A stretch of DNA of 64,000 bases from VBCG01 sp044226535 (GTDB lineage: Bacteria; Pseudomonadota; Gammaproteobacteria; Burkholderiales; Casimicrobiaceae), in NCBI GenBank assembly GCA_044226535.1, contig JBGAGT010000014.1:45078-109077 (forward strand). The letters are read 5' to 3'. The position numbers were made by a program, and so were the translations under genes. This document shows, piece by piece, positions 20,467 to 29,977 of this stretch. The first letter of the stretch is position 1. The number at the start of each line of letters is the position of its first letter. Under the pieces are notes generated by a model. The model ran no database searches. It saw nothing but the letters and a program-made list of their open reading frames with translations, and was not told the origin of the DNA.

Positions 20467-21341
20467 CCGGCGACGCCGGCGTCGTCGCCGAGCGCGGCGG
20501 CGCGTGCCGGCGCGGCGACCGCCGGCGGCTCGTCGTCGTCGGGCGCGTTCCAGTCCTCGCCGCCGTAGATACGGTCGAGCGTGGCGTCGTCGAGCGCCGC
20601 GGGCGCGTCGTCGAACACGATGCGCCCGCCGCCGAAGCCCACCACGCGGTCGGCGAACTCGCGCGCCAGCGCCACGTCGTGCAGGTTGACGATGGCGGGC
20701 GTGGCGCGCTCGACCGCGAGCTCGCGGACGAGGCGCATGATCTGCCGCGCCGTGCGCGGGTCGAGGCTCGCCGTGGGCTCGTCGACCAGCAGCAGGTCGG
20801 GGCGCTGGATCAGCGCGCGCGCGATGCCCACGCGCTGGCGCTGGCCGCCCGAGAGCTTGTCGGCGCGGCGGTCGTGGAAGCCCTCCAGCCCGACGCGCGC
20901 GAGGAGCTCGAAGGCCGCGTCGACGTCCTCGGCGCTGTAGCGCTTGCGCAGCGTGTCGAGCAGGCCCACGTGGCCGAGTCGGCCGGCGAGCACGTTCTCC
21001 ATCACCGTCAGCCGCTCCACCAGGTTGAACTCCTGGAAGATCATGCCGATGCGCCGGCGCGCCGCGCGCAGGCCGGCACGGTCGAGCGCCACGAGGTCGG
21101 TGCCGTCGAGCAGGATGCGGCCCGAGGTCGGCTCGACCAGCCGGTTGATGCAGCGGATGAAGGTGCTCTTGCCCGCGCCCGACGAGCCGATCACCGCCAC
21201 GAGCCCCGGGCCGCGGATCGCGAAATCGACGCCATCGAGGGCACGCTTGCCGGTGGCGTAGACCTTGGTCAGGCCCTCGACGCGCAAACGCTCGCGAGGG
21301 ACCGCGGCGCCGCCCGCGGGCGGCGCCTTCACGCCTTGCAT
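20463..21341 (-). CDS. phnC: Phosphonate-type ABC transporter ATP-binding protein
   Basis: A 292-residue ATPase. Walker A is GSSGAGKST (near residue 43), signature LSGGQRQRVGIARALIQ, Walker B LLLVDEPTASLDP, and H-loop IVNLHDVALAREFADRVVGF. An Ala/Asp-rich tail of about 25 residues follows the domain. The ATG is seven bases after the phnD stop. It powers the two PhnE subunits. Confidence 0.93.
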   Translation of the reverse strand: MQGVKAPPAGGAAVPRERLRVEGLTKVYATGKRALDGVDFAIRGPGLVAVIGSSGAGKSTFIRCINRLVEPTSGRILLDGTDLVALDRAGLRAARRRIGMIFQEFNLVERLTVMENVLAGRLGHVGLLDTLRKRYSAEDVDAAFELLARVGLEGFHDRRADKLSGGQRQRVGIARALIQRPDLLLVDEPTASLDPRTARQIMRLVRELAVERATPAIVNLHDVALAREFADRVVGFGGGRIVFDDAPAALDDATLDRIYGGEDWNAPDDDEPPAVAAPARAAALGDDAGVAG

Positions 21342-21348
21342 GGCCGCG

Positions 21349-22347
21349 CTATTCCTTGTTGCCGAGCTTGGACAGGCTGTCCTGCGTGTAGTGGATGCCC
21401 GATTGCGACTGGATGAGCCGCACGTCCTTCCACCCGCTCGCGTAGTCCACCGCCTTGAAGCCGGCCACGTCCTTGAACTCCTTGGCGAGCGCCGAGTTCT
21501 TGAAGTCGAACGTCAGGAAGGCTTCCTTGATCTTCGCCTGCAGCGTGGGCGAGAGGTTGTAGGCGACGCCGTAGGCCGTGCGCGGGAAGGGTTGCGACTC
21601 GTAGATCACGCGCAGCGCATCGGCCTTGAACATGCCGCGCTGCTGCATCCGGTCCTTGACCGACGAGGCCACGGGCGCCGCATCGTAGTCGCCGTTCACC
21701 ACGCCCATCACCGAGTTGTCGTGCTTGCCCGAGTAGATGATCTCGTAGTCCTTGCCGGGCTCGATGCCGAACTGCTTGAACAGCACGCGCGGCGCGGTGT
21801 CGCCCGAGTTGGACGAGGGCGAGACGTGCGCCACGCGCTTGCCCTTCAGGTCGGCGACCTTGGTGATCGGGCTGTCCTTGCGCACGATGAGCTGCAGCGT
21901 GTAGCCGATCGTGCCGTCGGCATGCTGCATGGCCACCAGCGGCACGAAACCCGCGAGGTTCACCGCATAGGGCGTCGGGCCCGCGGCCACGCCGGCGATG
22001 TGCAGGCGGCCCGAGCGCATCGCCTCGACCTGCGCGGCATAGGACTCGGCGGGGAACCACTTGACGCGCTTGCCGGTGAGCTTGGCGATGTGCTGCATCA
22101 GGCCGTCGAACGCGCCCTCGTACACCGAGGGGTCCTCGACCGGCGTGTAGGAGAACACCAGCGTCGCGGGGTCGAGCCAGTCCTTGGGGTCCTTGGGCGT
22201 GTCGGCGACGAGGTCGTGGTTCGCGTCGCAGTAGCGCGCGTCGAGGTCGCCGCGGTTGCTGCAGGTCTGGGCTTGCGCGGGGATGCTGAACACCAACGCC
22301 AGCGCGGCGAGCGCGAGGGCGCGGACGAGGTTCGGACGGGACGGCAT
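21349..22347 (-). CDS. phnD: Phosphonate/phosphite-type periplasmic binding protein
   Basis: A 332-residue receptor with a signal peptide ending AQA. The PhnD fold is visible in LVFSYTPVEDPSVYEGAFDG, HVSPSSNSGDTAPRVLFKQF and SGKHDNSVMGVVNGDYDAAP. The SNSG and DNS segments line the phosphonate-binding pocket in the family. The ligand (2-aminoethylphosphonate, phosphite or another) is not decidable here. The ATG at 22347 follows AGGAGGAG. No C-P lyase or phosphonatase gene is nearby. Confidence 0.9.
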   Translation of the reverse strand: MPSRPNLVRALALAALALVFSIPAQAQTCSNRGDLDARYCDANHDLVADTPKDPKDWLDPATLVFSYTPVEDPSVYEGAFDGLMQHIAKLTGKRVKWFPAESYAAQVEAMRSGRLHIAGVAAGPTPYAVNLAGFVPLVAMQHADGTIGYTLQLIVRKDSPITKVADLKGKRVAHVSPSSNSGDTAPRVLFKQFGIEPGKDYEIIYSGKHDNSVMGVVNGDYDAAPVASSVKDRMQQRGMFKADALRVIYESQPFPRTAYGVAYNLSPTLQAKIKEAFLTFDFKNSALAKEFKDVAGFKAVDYASGWKDVRLIQSQSGIHYTQDSLSKLGNKE

Positions 22348-22449
22348 GGGACTCCTCCTGTGGCGGGCGTTATGGTCGCCCTCGAGCGCCTTCGCGGTGC
22401 GTGCTGCAGCGGAAGGCCGTCGCGTGATTCTAGGCCTCAACGCCCCATC

Positions 22450-22544
22450 CGTCATTCCCGCGGAAGCGGGAATCCGGCGATGGGTCCCCGCTTTCGCGGG
22501 GATGACGGTAATCTTGGTCATCCCCGCGGAAGCGGGGACCCACC
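22450..22544. repeat. dRS3-like repeat cluster 11
   Basis: A forward type-B unit, a reverse type-A unit and a forward type-A unit with loop GGAA. It fills most of the gap between the phnD start region and the RND pump stop. Confidence 0.93.
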
Positions 22545-22549
22545 GTGGA

Positions 22550-25500
22550 TCAATCGTCCCCAGGGGCGGGCGCCGGATGCGCGGGCCGCGCGGCAGGTGC
22601 GCCGTGCGTCGCGTGGTCCTCGTCGAAGGCCTCCGAGCGGCGGTGGCGCGCCAGCAGCGTGTAGGCGGTGGGCACCACGAACAGCGTCAGCAGCGTGCCG
22701 AAGCTCATGCCGCCGACGATCACCCAGCCGATCGGCCGGCGCGACTCGGCGCCGGCGCCCAGTGCCGCGGCGAGCGGCAGCGCGCCCAGCACCATCGCGC
22801 CGGTGGTCATGATGATCGGCCGCAGGCGCAGCGTGGCCGCGTCGACCACCGCGTCCATCATCGACTCACCCTTGTCGCGCAACTGGTTGCTGAACTCCAC
22901 GATCAGGATGCCGTGCTTGGTGATGAGGCCGACCAGCGTCACGAGGCCCACCTGGCTGTAGATGTTGAGCGTCTGACCGCCGAGGTACAGCGCGACCAGC
23001 GCGCCGGTCATGGACAGCGGCACCGACAGCATGATGACCAGCGGGTGGACGAAGCTCTCGAACTGCGCCGCCAGCACGAGGTAGATGAACGCCAGCGCCA
23101 GCACGAAGGTGAAGTAGATCTCGGAGCCCGACTTGCGGAACTCGCGCGACTGGTTGTCGAGGTCGGTTTGCGCGGTGACGGGAAGCGTCGCCTTCGCCGC
23201 CGCGTCCATGGCCTTGAGGCCGTCGTCGATCGAGTAGCCCGGCGCGAGCGTGCCGGTGATCTTGACGGCGCGCAGGCGGTTGAAGTGGTTGAGCGACTGC
23301 GGCGACACGCCCTCGTGCACGTCGACCAGATTGGAGAGCTGCACCATCTTGCCGTCGCGGGCGCGCACGTAGGCATCGCTGATGTCGGCGGGCACGGTGC
23401 GATCGGCGGCCGCGGCCTGCACGATCACGTCGTACTGCTCGCCTTCCTGCTTGAACCGGGTGACCTGCCGCCCGCCGAGATAGGTCTCGAGCGTCCGCGC
23501 CAGCGTGTCGACCGGCACGCCGATGTCGGAGAGCTTGTCGCGCTTGATGTTGACGCGCACCTCGGGCGTGTTGAGGCGCAGGTCGGTCTGCAGGTTCTGG
23601 ATGAACGGGTACTTGGCACGCACCTCGTCGAGCATGCGGTCGCTGATGCGCGCGAGCTCGGCATACGACACCTGCGACATGATCACGTAGTCGATCGGCG
23701 TCGAGCGGAAGCTCTGGCCGAGCGAGGGCGGGTTGATCGCGAACACCTGCGCGCCGGGGATCTGCGCGAGCTTGGGGCGGAGCTCCTCGGCGATCTGCTG
23801 CTGCTTGCGCTTGCGCTCTTCCCAGGGCTTGAGGCGGAGCACCGCGTTGCCGTCGACCACCGTGGGGTACCCCGAGATCGCGGTGTAGGCGACCGACTCG
23901 GGGATGTCGCGGTAGAGCTCCTCCACGGGGCGGATCATGTCGGCGGTGTAGACCGGCGTCGAGCCTTGCGGTGCGGTCACCGTGGCGAACACCACCCCGC
24001 GGTCCTCGATGGGCGCGAGCTCGCTCTTGAGCTGCGTGAACACCAGCGCACCGACGCCGAGCACGACGAACCACATCACGACCACGAAGCTGCGGTGCCC
24101 CAGCGTCCAGCGCAGCGCGCGACGGTAGGCTTCGGTCACCGCGACGATCCAGCCCTCGATGAGGTTGTAGATCCTGGAGTGCTTGTCCTGGTGCCTGAGC
24201 AGCAGCGAGCACATCATCGGCGACAGCGTCAGCGCGACGAAGCCCGACACCAGCACGGCACCGGCGAGCGTGAGCGCGAACTCGATGAACAGGCGCCCGG
24301 TACGGCCCTGCGCGAAGGCGAGCGGCGCGAACACCGAGGTGAGCGTGAGCGTCATCGCCACGATGGCGAAGCCGATTTCCTTCGAGCCGAGGATCGCCGC
24401 CTTCATGCGCGGCATGCCGTCCTCGATGTGGCGGAAGATGTTCTCCAGCATCACGATCGCATCGTCGACGACCAGGCCGATGGCGAGCACCATGGCCAGC
24501 AGCGTCAGCGTGTTGATGGTGAAGCCCATGAAGTACATCAGCGCGAAGGCGCCGATCAGCGCCACCGGGATGGTGACGAGGGGAATGACCGTGGCGCGCA
24601 GGCTGCGCAGGAAGAAGAAGATCACCAGCACGACCAGGATGATCGCCTCGGTGATCGTCTCGAACACCGAGTGGATCGAGCGGTCGATGAACACCGAGGT
24701 GTCGTAGGCGATGATCAGCTTCATGCCCGGCGGCAGCGACTTGTTCATCTTCTCGACTTCGGCACGCACCGCGTTCGACAGGTCGAGCGGGTTGGCCACC
24801 GCCTGCTTGATCACGCCGATGTTGAGCGAAGGGCGGCCGTTGAAGCGCGACACGGTGCGCTCGTCGACCGGGCCGATCTCGGCGTTGCCGATGTCGCGGA
24901 TGCGCACCGGGTAGCTGCCGACGTTGGCGACGATGATGTCGTTGAACTGCTCGGGCGTCTGCAGCCCGGTCTCGGCGACGACGGTGAACTCGCGCGTGCT
25001 CGACTCGACGCGTCCCGCGGGGATCTCGGCGTTCTGCCGCGTGATGGCGTTCTCGACGTCCTGCGCAGTGAGGTTGTAGCCCGCGAGGCGCGTGCGGTCG
25101 ATGTTCACGCGCATCGACACCTGGCGCTCGCCGAAGATGCGCACGTCCGAGGCGCCGGGCAGCACCGACAGCCGCGGCTGGATGTAGCGCTTGACGTAAT
25201 CCGACGCCTGCAGCGTGCTGAGGGAGCCCGCCTCGACGGCGATGTAGAGGATCGGCTGCGAGTCGGCCTCGACCTTGGCGATCACCGGCTCGTCGATGGT
25301 GTCCGGCATCTTGGCGCGCACCCGCGCAACCTTGTCGCGCACGTCGGCGGCGGCCGAGTCGGGGTCGCGCTTCAGGGTGAAGCGCACGTTGATGCGGCTC
25401 GTCTCCGAGCGGCTCTGCGAGGTCATCAGCTCGACGCCCTCGATGCCGGCGAGCGAATCCTCGATGATCTTGGTGACCTGCGACTCGACGACCTCGGCCG

Positions 25501-25663
25501 ATGCGCCGCGGTAGGTCGTCGACACGCTCACCACCGGCTCGTCGATGCGCGGGTACTCGCGCACCGACAGGCGCTGGTAGGAGATGAGGCCGATCAGCAG
25601 GATGACCAGCGACAGCACCGTCGCGAAGACGGGCCGCTTGATGCAGATTTCCGGAAGCTGCAT
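22550..25663 (-). CDS. RND efflux transporter, HAE1-type inner-membrane pump
   Basis: A 1037-residue proton-driven pump of the AcrB/MexB class, trimeric in the inner membrane. It starts MQLPEICIKRPVFATVLSLV; the helix-4 aspartates are in LAMVLAIGLVVDDAIVMLEN, followed by RMKAAILGSKEIGFAIVAMT. Large periplasmic domains lie after helices 1 and 7. The length fits. It sits nine bases behind its adaptor gene. No outer-membrane channel gene is in the window. Substrates are unknown; drugs or solvents are typical. Confidence 0.95.
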   Translation of the reverse strand: MQLPEICIKRPVFATVLSLVILLIGLISYQRLSVREYPRIDEPVVSVSTTYRGASAEVVESQVTKIIEDSLAGIEGVELMTSQSRSETSRINVRFTLKRDPDSAAADVRDKVARVRAKMPDTIDEPVIAKVEADSQPILYIAVEAGSLSTLQASDYVKRYIQPRLSVLPGASDVRIFGERQVSMRVNIDRTRLAGYNLTAQDVENAITRQNAEIPAGRVESSTREFTVVAETGLQTPEQFNDIIVANVGSYPVRIRDIGNAEIGPVDERTVSRFNGRPSLNIGVIKQAVANPLDLSNAVRAEVEKMNKSLPPGMKLIIAYDTSVFIDRSIHSVFETITEAIILVVLVIFFFLRSLRATVIPLVTIPVALIGAFALMYFMGFTINTLTLLAMVLAIGLVVDDAIVMLENIFRHIEDGMPRMKAAILGSKEIGFAIVAMTLTLTSVFAPLAFAQGRTGRLFIEFALTLAGAVLVSGFVALTLSPMMCSLLLRHQDKHSRIYNLIEGWIVAVTEAYRRALRWTLGHRSFVVVMWFVVLGVGALVFTQLKSELAPIEDRGVVFATVTAPQGSTPVYTADMIRPVEELYRDIPESVAYTAISGYPTVVDGNAVLRLKPWEERKRKQQQIAEELRPKLAQIPGAQVFAINPPSLGQSFRSTPIDYVIMSQVSYAELARISDRMLDEVRAKYPFIQNLQTDLRLNTPEVRVNIKRDKLSDIGVPVDTLARTLETYLGGRQVTRFKQEGEQYDVIVQAAAADRTVPADISDAYVRARDGKMVQLSNLVDVHEGVSPQSLNHFNRLRAVKITGTLAPGYSIDDGLKAMDAAAKATLPVTAQTDLDNQSREFRKSGSEIYFTFVLALAFIYLVLAAQFESFVHPLVIMLSVPLSMTGALVALYLGGQTLNIYSQVGLVTLVGLITKHGILIVEFSNQLRDKGESMMDAVVDAATLRLRPIIMTTGAMVLGALPLAAALGAGAESRRPIGWVIVGGMSFGTLLTLFVVPTAYTLLARHRRSEAFDEDHATHGAPAARPAHPAPAPGDD

Positions 25664-25672
25664 GTGCGCCGG

Positions 25673-26860
25673 TCAGGAACGCGAGCCGGGCACATCCGCC
25701 CCGGGCACCGACGCGCCGCTGGTGGGCGACGCAGCTCCCGCGGCCGGTGCGGTGGAGACGTCGCCGGCCTTGGCGGCCCGCACGGGCGCCGAGACGACGT
25801 TGACGCTCATGCCGTCGCGCAGCTTGATCTGCCCGGCGCTGACGACCATGTCCTCGGCGGTGAGGCCCTTCACGACCTCGACCTTGGCGTCGCGGCGCTG
25901 GCCGGTCTCGATGCGCGTGCGCACGGCCTTGCCGTCCAGCACGCGGAACACGTAGCGCTCGTCGCCTTCCGGCACGACGGCCTGCTCGGGAATGACCAGC
26001 GCGTCCTGCATGTCCTTGGTGACGAGGCGCACGCGCGCGAACATGCCGGGCCGCAGCGCGGCCTGGGTGTTCGCCACCTGCGCGCGGATCACCAGCGCAC
26101 GCCCTGCGGCGTCGAGCTGCGGGTTGACCGCGATGACCTTGCCGTCGAAGGTCCTGCCGGGGAAGGCGTCGAGCGCAATCGACAGCGACTGCCCGGTCTG
26201 CACCTGGCGGAAATACGTCTCGGGCACGCGGAAGTCGACCTTCAGCGGGTCGATGGCCTCGATGTTGACGAGGTCCGCGCCTTCCTTGACGTAGTCGCCG
26301 ACCGACACCACGCGAAGCCCGAGCACGCCCGAGAACGGCGCGCGGATCTCCGTCTTGGCGAGCTTGGCCTCGGCGAGCTCGAGCGAGGCCTGCGCGACCT
26401 TCATGTTGTTCTCGGCCTCGTCCTTGGCCTGGCCCGAGATGAAGTTCTGCTTGGCGAGGTCCACCGAACGGTCGTACTTGCTCTTGGCCAGCGTCATGTT
26501 GGCGCGGGCCTGCGCGACCTCGGCCTGGTTGACCACGGGGTCGAGCCGGAACAGCATCGCGCCCTTCGTCACCGGCTGGCCTTCCTTGAACTGGATGGCG
26601 CTGATGCGACCCGCCACCTCGGGGCGCAGCATCACCGACTCGTCGGAGCGCAGGCTGCCCACCGTGGTGATGGTCTGCGGCATCGACAGGGTGGCGACCT
26701 TGACGGCCTCGACCGTGACGGCGTTGGCGCGCACCGCCGTGGCTGCGGGGGGTGCTGCCGTGGTGGCGGATGCCGGGGCTCCGCGCTGGGTACCGAACCA
26801 GTAGCCTGCCGCTGCGGCGACAATGGCGGCCACGACGACGCCGATGACGGTCTTGTTCAT
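25673..26860 (-). CDS. RND efflux periplasmic adaptor (membrane fusion protein)
   Basis: A 395-residue adaptor linking the pump to an outer-membrane channel. N-terminal anchor helix VIGVVVAAIVAAAAGYWFG, lipoyl half-motifs GRISAIQFKEGQPVTKGAML and IRAPFSGVLGLRVVSVGDYV, a hairpin coiled coil between them, then a beta-barrel region (RVPETYFRQVQTGQSLSIAL) and a C-terminal Ala-rich tail. The ATG at 26860 matches the family start MNKTVIG; an in-frame codon at 26911 would add 17 atypical residues. Divergent from the Bug receptor genes. Confidence 0.93.
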   Translation of the reverse strand: MNKTVIGVVVAAIVAAAAGYWFGTQRGAPASATTAAPPAATAVRANAVTVEAVKVATLSMPQTITTVGSLRSDESVMLRPEVAGRISAIQFKEGQPVTKGAMLFRLDPVVNQAEVAQARANMTLAKSKYDRSVDLAKQNFISGQAKDEAENNMKVAQASLELAEAKLAKTEIRAPFSGVLGLRVVSVGDYVKEGADLVNIEAIDPLKVDFRVPETYFRQVQTGQSLSIALDAFPGRTFDGKVIAVNPQLDAAGRALVIRAQVANTQAALRPGMFARVRLVTKDMQDALVIPEQAVVPEGDERYVFRVLDGKAVRTRIETGQRRDAKVEVVKGLTAEDMVVSAGQIKLRDGMSVNVVSAPVRAAKAGDVSTAPAAGAASPTSGASVPGADVPGSRS

Positions 26861-26965
26861 TGGGCTGCTGTCACAGTGGGGTTGCTGCCGGAGAAATTGA
26901 TAAACACGCAATTATGCGCCCGGGGCGCTCACGCTCGCAAACGCCCGCCCTGCTTTGGTTAAAAT

Positions 26966-26983
26966 GTTGCAAAAAGTTGCAAA
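26966..26983. promoter_or_regulatory. Tandem GTTGCAAA repeats before the first Bug gene
   Basis: GTTGCAAA occurs at 26966-26973 and 26976-26983, ten bases apart, just after a TTAAAAT box and before the AGGAGG ribosome site of the gene at 27002. One helical turn spacing suggests a protein-binding site. The 141 bases between the divergent genes show no other clear signal. Confidence 0.3.
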
Positions 26984-27001
26984 TCCAGGAGGATTTCGAA
27001 G

Positions 27002-28027
27002 ATGACCCGCTTGTTTCACACAATCGCACGCCTCGGCGCGCCTGCCGGCCGCGCGTGCCACCGCGCGATCGCCGCGTCCGCGACCGCCCTCGCCCTGCTG
27101 GTGCTGGCCTGTCCGACCGTCCAGGCCGCCGATGCGTTCCCTTCGCGGGTGGCGAAGATCGTCGTTCCCTTCCCCGCCGGCGGGCCGCTCGACACCGTGG
27201 CGCGCGAAATCGCCCAGCGCCTGACCGAAGCCTGGGGGCAGAGCGTGATCGTCGAGAACAAGCCGGGTGCCGGCGGGAACATCGGCGCCGACTACGTCGC
27301 CAAGAGCGCCCCCGACGGCTACACCGTGGTGGTGGGCGCGCTGTCCACCCACGCCGTCAACCCCTCGCTGTACCCGAAAATGCCCTACGACGCGGTGAAG
27401 GACTTCGCGCCGATCTCGCTCATCGCCATCACGCCCAACGTGCTGGTGGTCTCCGCCGCGTCGCCGTACAAGTCGGTCAAGGACCTCGCGGAGGCCGCCA
27501 GGGCCAAGCCCATGGCCTTCGGCTCGGGAAGCGTGGGCAGCGCCGGCCACCTCGCCGGCGAGCTCTTCAAGATCGTCACCAAGGCCGACCTGACGCACGT
27601 GCCCTACAAAGGTGCAGCGCCTGCGACCCAGGCGCTGCTGGCCGGCGACATCGCCTTCGTCTTCGACAACCTCGCCAGCGCCATGGCCCAGGTCAAGGGC
27701 GGCAAGGAGCGCGCGCTGGCGGTGACCACCGCGCAGCGCAGCCCGCTGGCGCCCGACATCCCCACCATGACCGAGGCGGGCTTCCCGGGCTTCGACCTCT
27801 CGACCTGGTTCGGGCTGATGGCGCCCGCCGGCACGCCGCCGGACATCGTCGCCAAGTGGAACAGCTCGGTGGTGAAGATCCTTTCCTCGCCCGACATGCG
27901 CCACAAGCTCGCGGCGCAAGGCGCTGAAGCGAAGCCCACCACGCCGGCCGAGTTCGCCGCCTTCATCGCCGCCGAAGTGCCGAAGTACGCGGAGATCGTC
28001 AAGGCCTCGGGCGCCAAGGTGGACTGA
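27002..28027 (+). CDS. Bug/TctC-family periplasmic solute-binding protein (first of tandem)
   Basis: A 341-residue receptor of the Bordetella uptake gene family, secreted by a signal peptide ending near VQAADA. Family boxes: KIVVPFPAGGPLDTVAREIA, VENKPGAGGNIGADYVAKSA PDGYT (read as two blocks), and AGFPGFDLSTWFGLMAPAGT. These proteins bind organic acids such as tricarboxylates or nicotinate-like compounds. No TctA/TctB membrane genes are adjacent, as is common for orphan Bug receptors. AGGAGG lies seven bases upstream of the ATG. Confidence 0.93.
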   Translation: MTRLFHTIARLGAPAGRACHRAIAASATALALLVLACPTVQAADAFPSRVAKIVVPFPAGGPLDTVAREIAQRLTEAWGQSVIVENKPGAGGNIGADYVAKSAPDGYTVVVGALSTHAVNPSLYPKMPYDAVKDFAPISLIAITPNVLVVSAASPYKSVKDLAEAARAKPMAFGSGSVGSAGHLAGELFKIVTKADLTHVPYKGAAPATQALLAGDIAFVFDNLASAMAQVKGGKERALAVTTAQRSPLAPDIPTMTEAGFPGFDLSTWFGLMAPAGTPPDIVAKWNSSVVKILSSPDMRHKLAAQGAEAKPTTPAEFAAFIAAEVPKYAEIVKASGAKVD

Positions 28028-28094
28028 CCGATTCGACCGCCATCGGAGGTATGCTCGCCCTGAACCGGCGCTGACCGGACCCGAGGAGGAACGC

Positions 28095-29066
28095 ATGATC
28101 CGTCACCTGCTTCGCGCCGCTGCGGCGCTTGCAATCACGTGCGTCGCCGCCATCGCGCACGCGCAGGGCTTCCCCAACCACCCCGTGCGGATCGTCGTGC
28201 CCTTCCCGGCGGGCGGCACCACCGACATCCTCGCGCGCGCGGTCGCCGACCGCTTCACGCAGGACCTCGGGCAGCCGTTCATCGTCGACAACCGGCCGGG
28301 CGCCGGCGGCAACCTCGGCGCCGAGCTGGTCGCCAAGGCCGCGCCCGACGGCTACACGCTGCTGATGGGCACGGTGGGCACCCACGCCATCAACCCCAGC
28401 CTGTACGCGCGCATGCCCTACGACCACGTCAAGGACTTCGCACCGGTGTTCCTGGTGGCGGGCGTGCCGAACGTGCTGGTGGTCAACCCCTCGCTGCCGG
28501 TGAACACGGTCGCCGAGCTCATCGCCTACGCCAAGGCGAACCCCGGCAAGCTCGACTTCGCCTCGTCGGGCTCGGGCACCTCCATCCACCTGTCGGGCGA
28601 GCTCTTCAAGGTGATGGCGGGCGTGTCGATGCAGCACATCCCGTACAAGGGCAGCTCGCCGGCGCTGCAGGACCTGATCGGCGGGCGCGTGCAGCTCATG
28701 TTCGACAACCTGCCCTCGTCGCTGCCCTTCATCAAGGCGGGCAAGCTGCGCGCCATCGCAGTGACCTCGACGGCGCGCGCGGCGGCGCTCCCCGACATTC
28801 CCACCATCGCCGAAGCGGGGCTGCCCGGCTTCGAGGCCTCGAGCTGGTTCGGCCTGCTCGCGCCGGCGAACACGCCGGCCGACGTGGTGGCCAGGCTCAA
28901 CGCCGAGGGCAACAAGTGGCTCGCCTCGCCCGAGGCGCGCGACAAGCTCCTGTCGCAGGGCGCCATCGCTGCCGGCGGCTCGTCCGCCGACTTCGCGGCG
29001 CATATCACGGCCGAGACGGCGAAGTGGGCGAAGGTGGTCAAGGCCTCCGGCGCGAAGGTCGAGTAA
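28095..29066 (+). CDS. Bug/TctC-family periplasmic solute-binding protein (second of tandem)
   Basis: A 323-residue paralogue of the preceding gene with the same boxes (RIVVPFPAGGTTDILARAVA, VDNRPGAGGNLGAELVAKAA, AGLPGFEASSWFGLLAPANT). Signal peptide ends AHAQG. The gene is 67 bases behind the first with its own GAGGAGG ribosome site. The two probably arose by duplication; the ligand is unknown. Confidence 0.93.
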   Translation: MIRHLLRAAAALAITCVAAIAHAQGFPNHPVRIVVPFPAGGTTDILARAVADRFTQDLGQPFIVDNRPGAGGNLGAELVAKAAPDGYTLLMGTVGTHAINPSLYARMPYDHVKDFAPVFLVAGVPNVLVVNPSLPVNTVAELIAYAKANPGKLDFASSGSGTSIHLSGELFKVMAGVSMQHIPYKGSSPALQDLIGGRVQLMFDNLPSSLPFIKAGKLRAIAVTSTARAAALPDIPTIAEAGLPGFEASSWFGLLAPANTPADVVARLNAEGNKWLASPEARDKLLSQGAIAAGGSSADFAAHITAETAKWAKVVKASGAKVE

Positions 29067-29073
29067 CGCTCCC

Positions 29074-29181
29074 CGTCATTCCCGCGAATGCGGGAACCCA
29101 CCGTCATTCCCGCGCAAGCGGGAACCCACCGTCATTCCCGCGGATGCGGGAACCGTGGGTCCCCGCTTGCGCGGGGATGAC
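29074..29181. repeat. dRS3-like repeat cluster 12
   Basis: Three forward type-B units (loops GAAT, GCAA, GGAT) and one reverse type-A unit. Its right half encodes the C-terminus and stop of the DUF423 gene on the minus strand. Confidence 0.94.
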
Positions 29182-29551
29182 GGAAGGCGGCGGCCCCGAG
29201 CAGCACCCAGCCCGCGAGGAAGGCCACGCCGCCCAGCGGCGTGACGGCGCCCAGCGCGCGCGTGCCGGTGAGCACCAGCGCGTAGAGGCTGCCGCTGAAG
29301 AGCAGCATGCCCAGCAAAAAAAGGCGCGCCACCCAGGCGAGCAGCGCGGGCGCATCCTCGCGCATCCGCCAGAGGCCCACGCCGAACAGCGCCAGCGCGT
29401 GCCAGGCCTGGTACTCGACGGCGGTGTGCCAGGTGGCGAGGCGCTCGGGCCCGATACTTTCGCGCAGCGCATGCGCGCCGAAGGCGCCGGCGCCGACGGC
29501 GACGAACATGAAGACGGCGGCGATCGCGACGGTGGCGCGGCCCGGCTGCAC
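29132..29551 (-). CDS. DUF423 (YgdD-like) small membrane protein
   Basis: A 139-residue four-helix membrane protein: VAVGAGAFGAHALRESIG, TAVEYQAWHALALFGVGLWR, GSLYALVLTGTRALGAVTPL and GGVAFLAGWVLLGAAA. The role is unknown. The chosen start is GTG at 29551, giving the normal ten-residue lead before helix 1; the ATG at 29509 is the alternative. The last 20 or so residues (FRHPRASGDPRFPHPRE) come from the repeat cluster, which displaced the original stop. Confidence 0.8.
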   Translation of the reverse strand: MQPGRATVAIAAVFMFVAVGAGAFGAHALRESIGPERLATWHTAVEYQAWHALALFGVGLWRMREDAPALLAWVARLFLLGMLLFSGSLYALVLTGTRALGAVTPLGGVAFLAGWVLLGAAAFRHPRASGDPRFPHPRE

Positions 29552-29623
29552 GGCGGTTTGGTCTAGAATCGAAGCGTTGCGCGCCCGACCCCGGGCGCGC
29601 CTGTCGCGGACCACGATAACACG

Positions 29624-29977
29624 ATGAGCATCGAACGCCGGCACGTCGGCAAGCGCCTTTCCGAGATGGTGATCCACCGCGGCTCGGGCCTGGTCTGGCT
29701 CGCGGGCCAGGTCGCCGACGACGCGTCGGGCGACATCAGCGCGCAGACCCGCGAGGTGCTGGCGAGCATCGACCGCCTGCTGGCCGAGGCCGGCAGCGAC
29801 AAGCGCAAGATCCTCTCGGCGACCATCTACCTGCCCGACATGGGCGACTTCGCGGCGATGAACGCCGTCTGGGAATCCTGGGTGCCCGCGGGCGACACGC
29901 CGGCGCGCGCCACGGTGCAGGCCAGCCTCGCCAACGCCAAGTATCGCGTCGAGATCCAGGTCGTCGCGGCGCTGTGA
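29624..29977 (+). CDS. RidA/YjgF-family protein
   Basis: A 117-residue protein of the RidA family, trimeric enzymes that hydrolyse reactive enamine/imine intermediates released by PLP enzymes. The family arginine is in TPARATVQASLAN, with GLVWLAGQVADD and QTREVLASIDRLLAEAGS. It overlaps the PLP-dependent aminotransferase gene that follows by four bases (GTGA), a sensible partner. A TAGAAT box at 29564-29569 may be the -10 of this operon. Confidence 0.9.
   Translation: MSIERRHVGKRLSEMVIHRGSGLVWLAGQVADDASGDISAQTREVLASIDRLLAEAGSDKRKILSATIYLPDMGDFAAMNAVWESWVPAGDTPARATVQASLANAKYRVEIQVVAAL

Noticed and set aside
22256..26962. A 1568-codon open frame on the plus strand across the efflux genes
   Set aside because: It is antisense to clearly conserved RND pump and adaptor genes; its His/Arg/Asp-rich product is a shadow of high-GC third positions.
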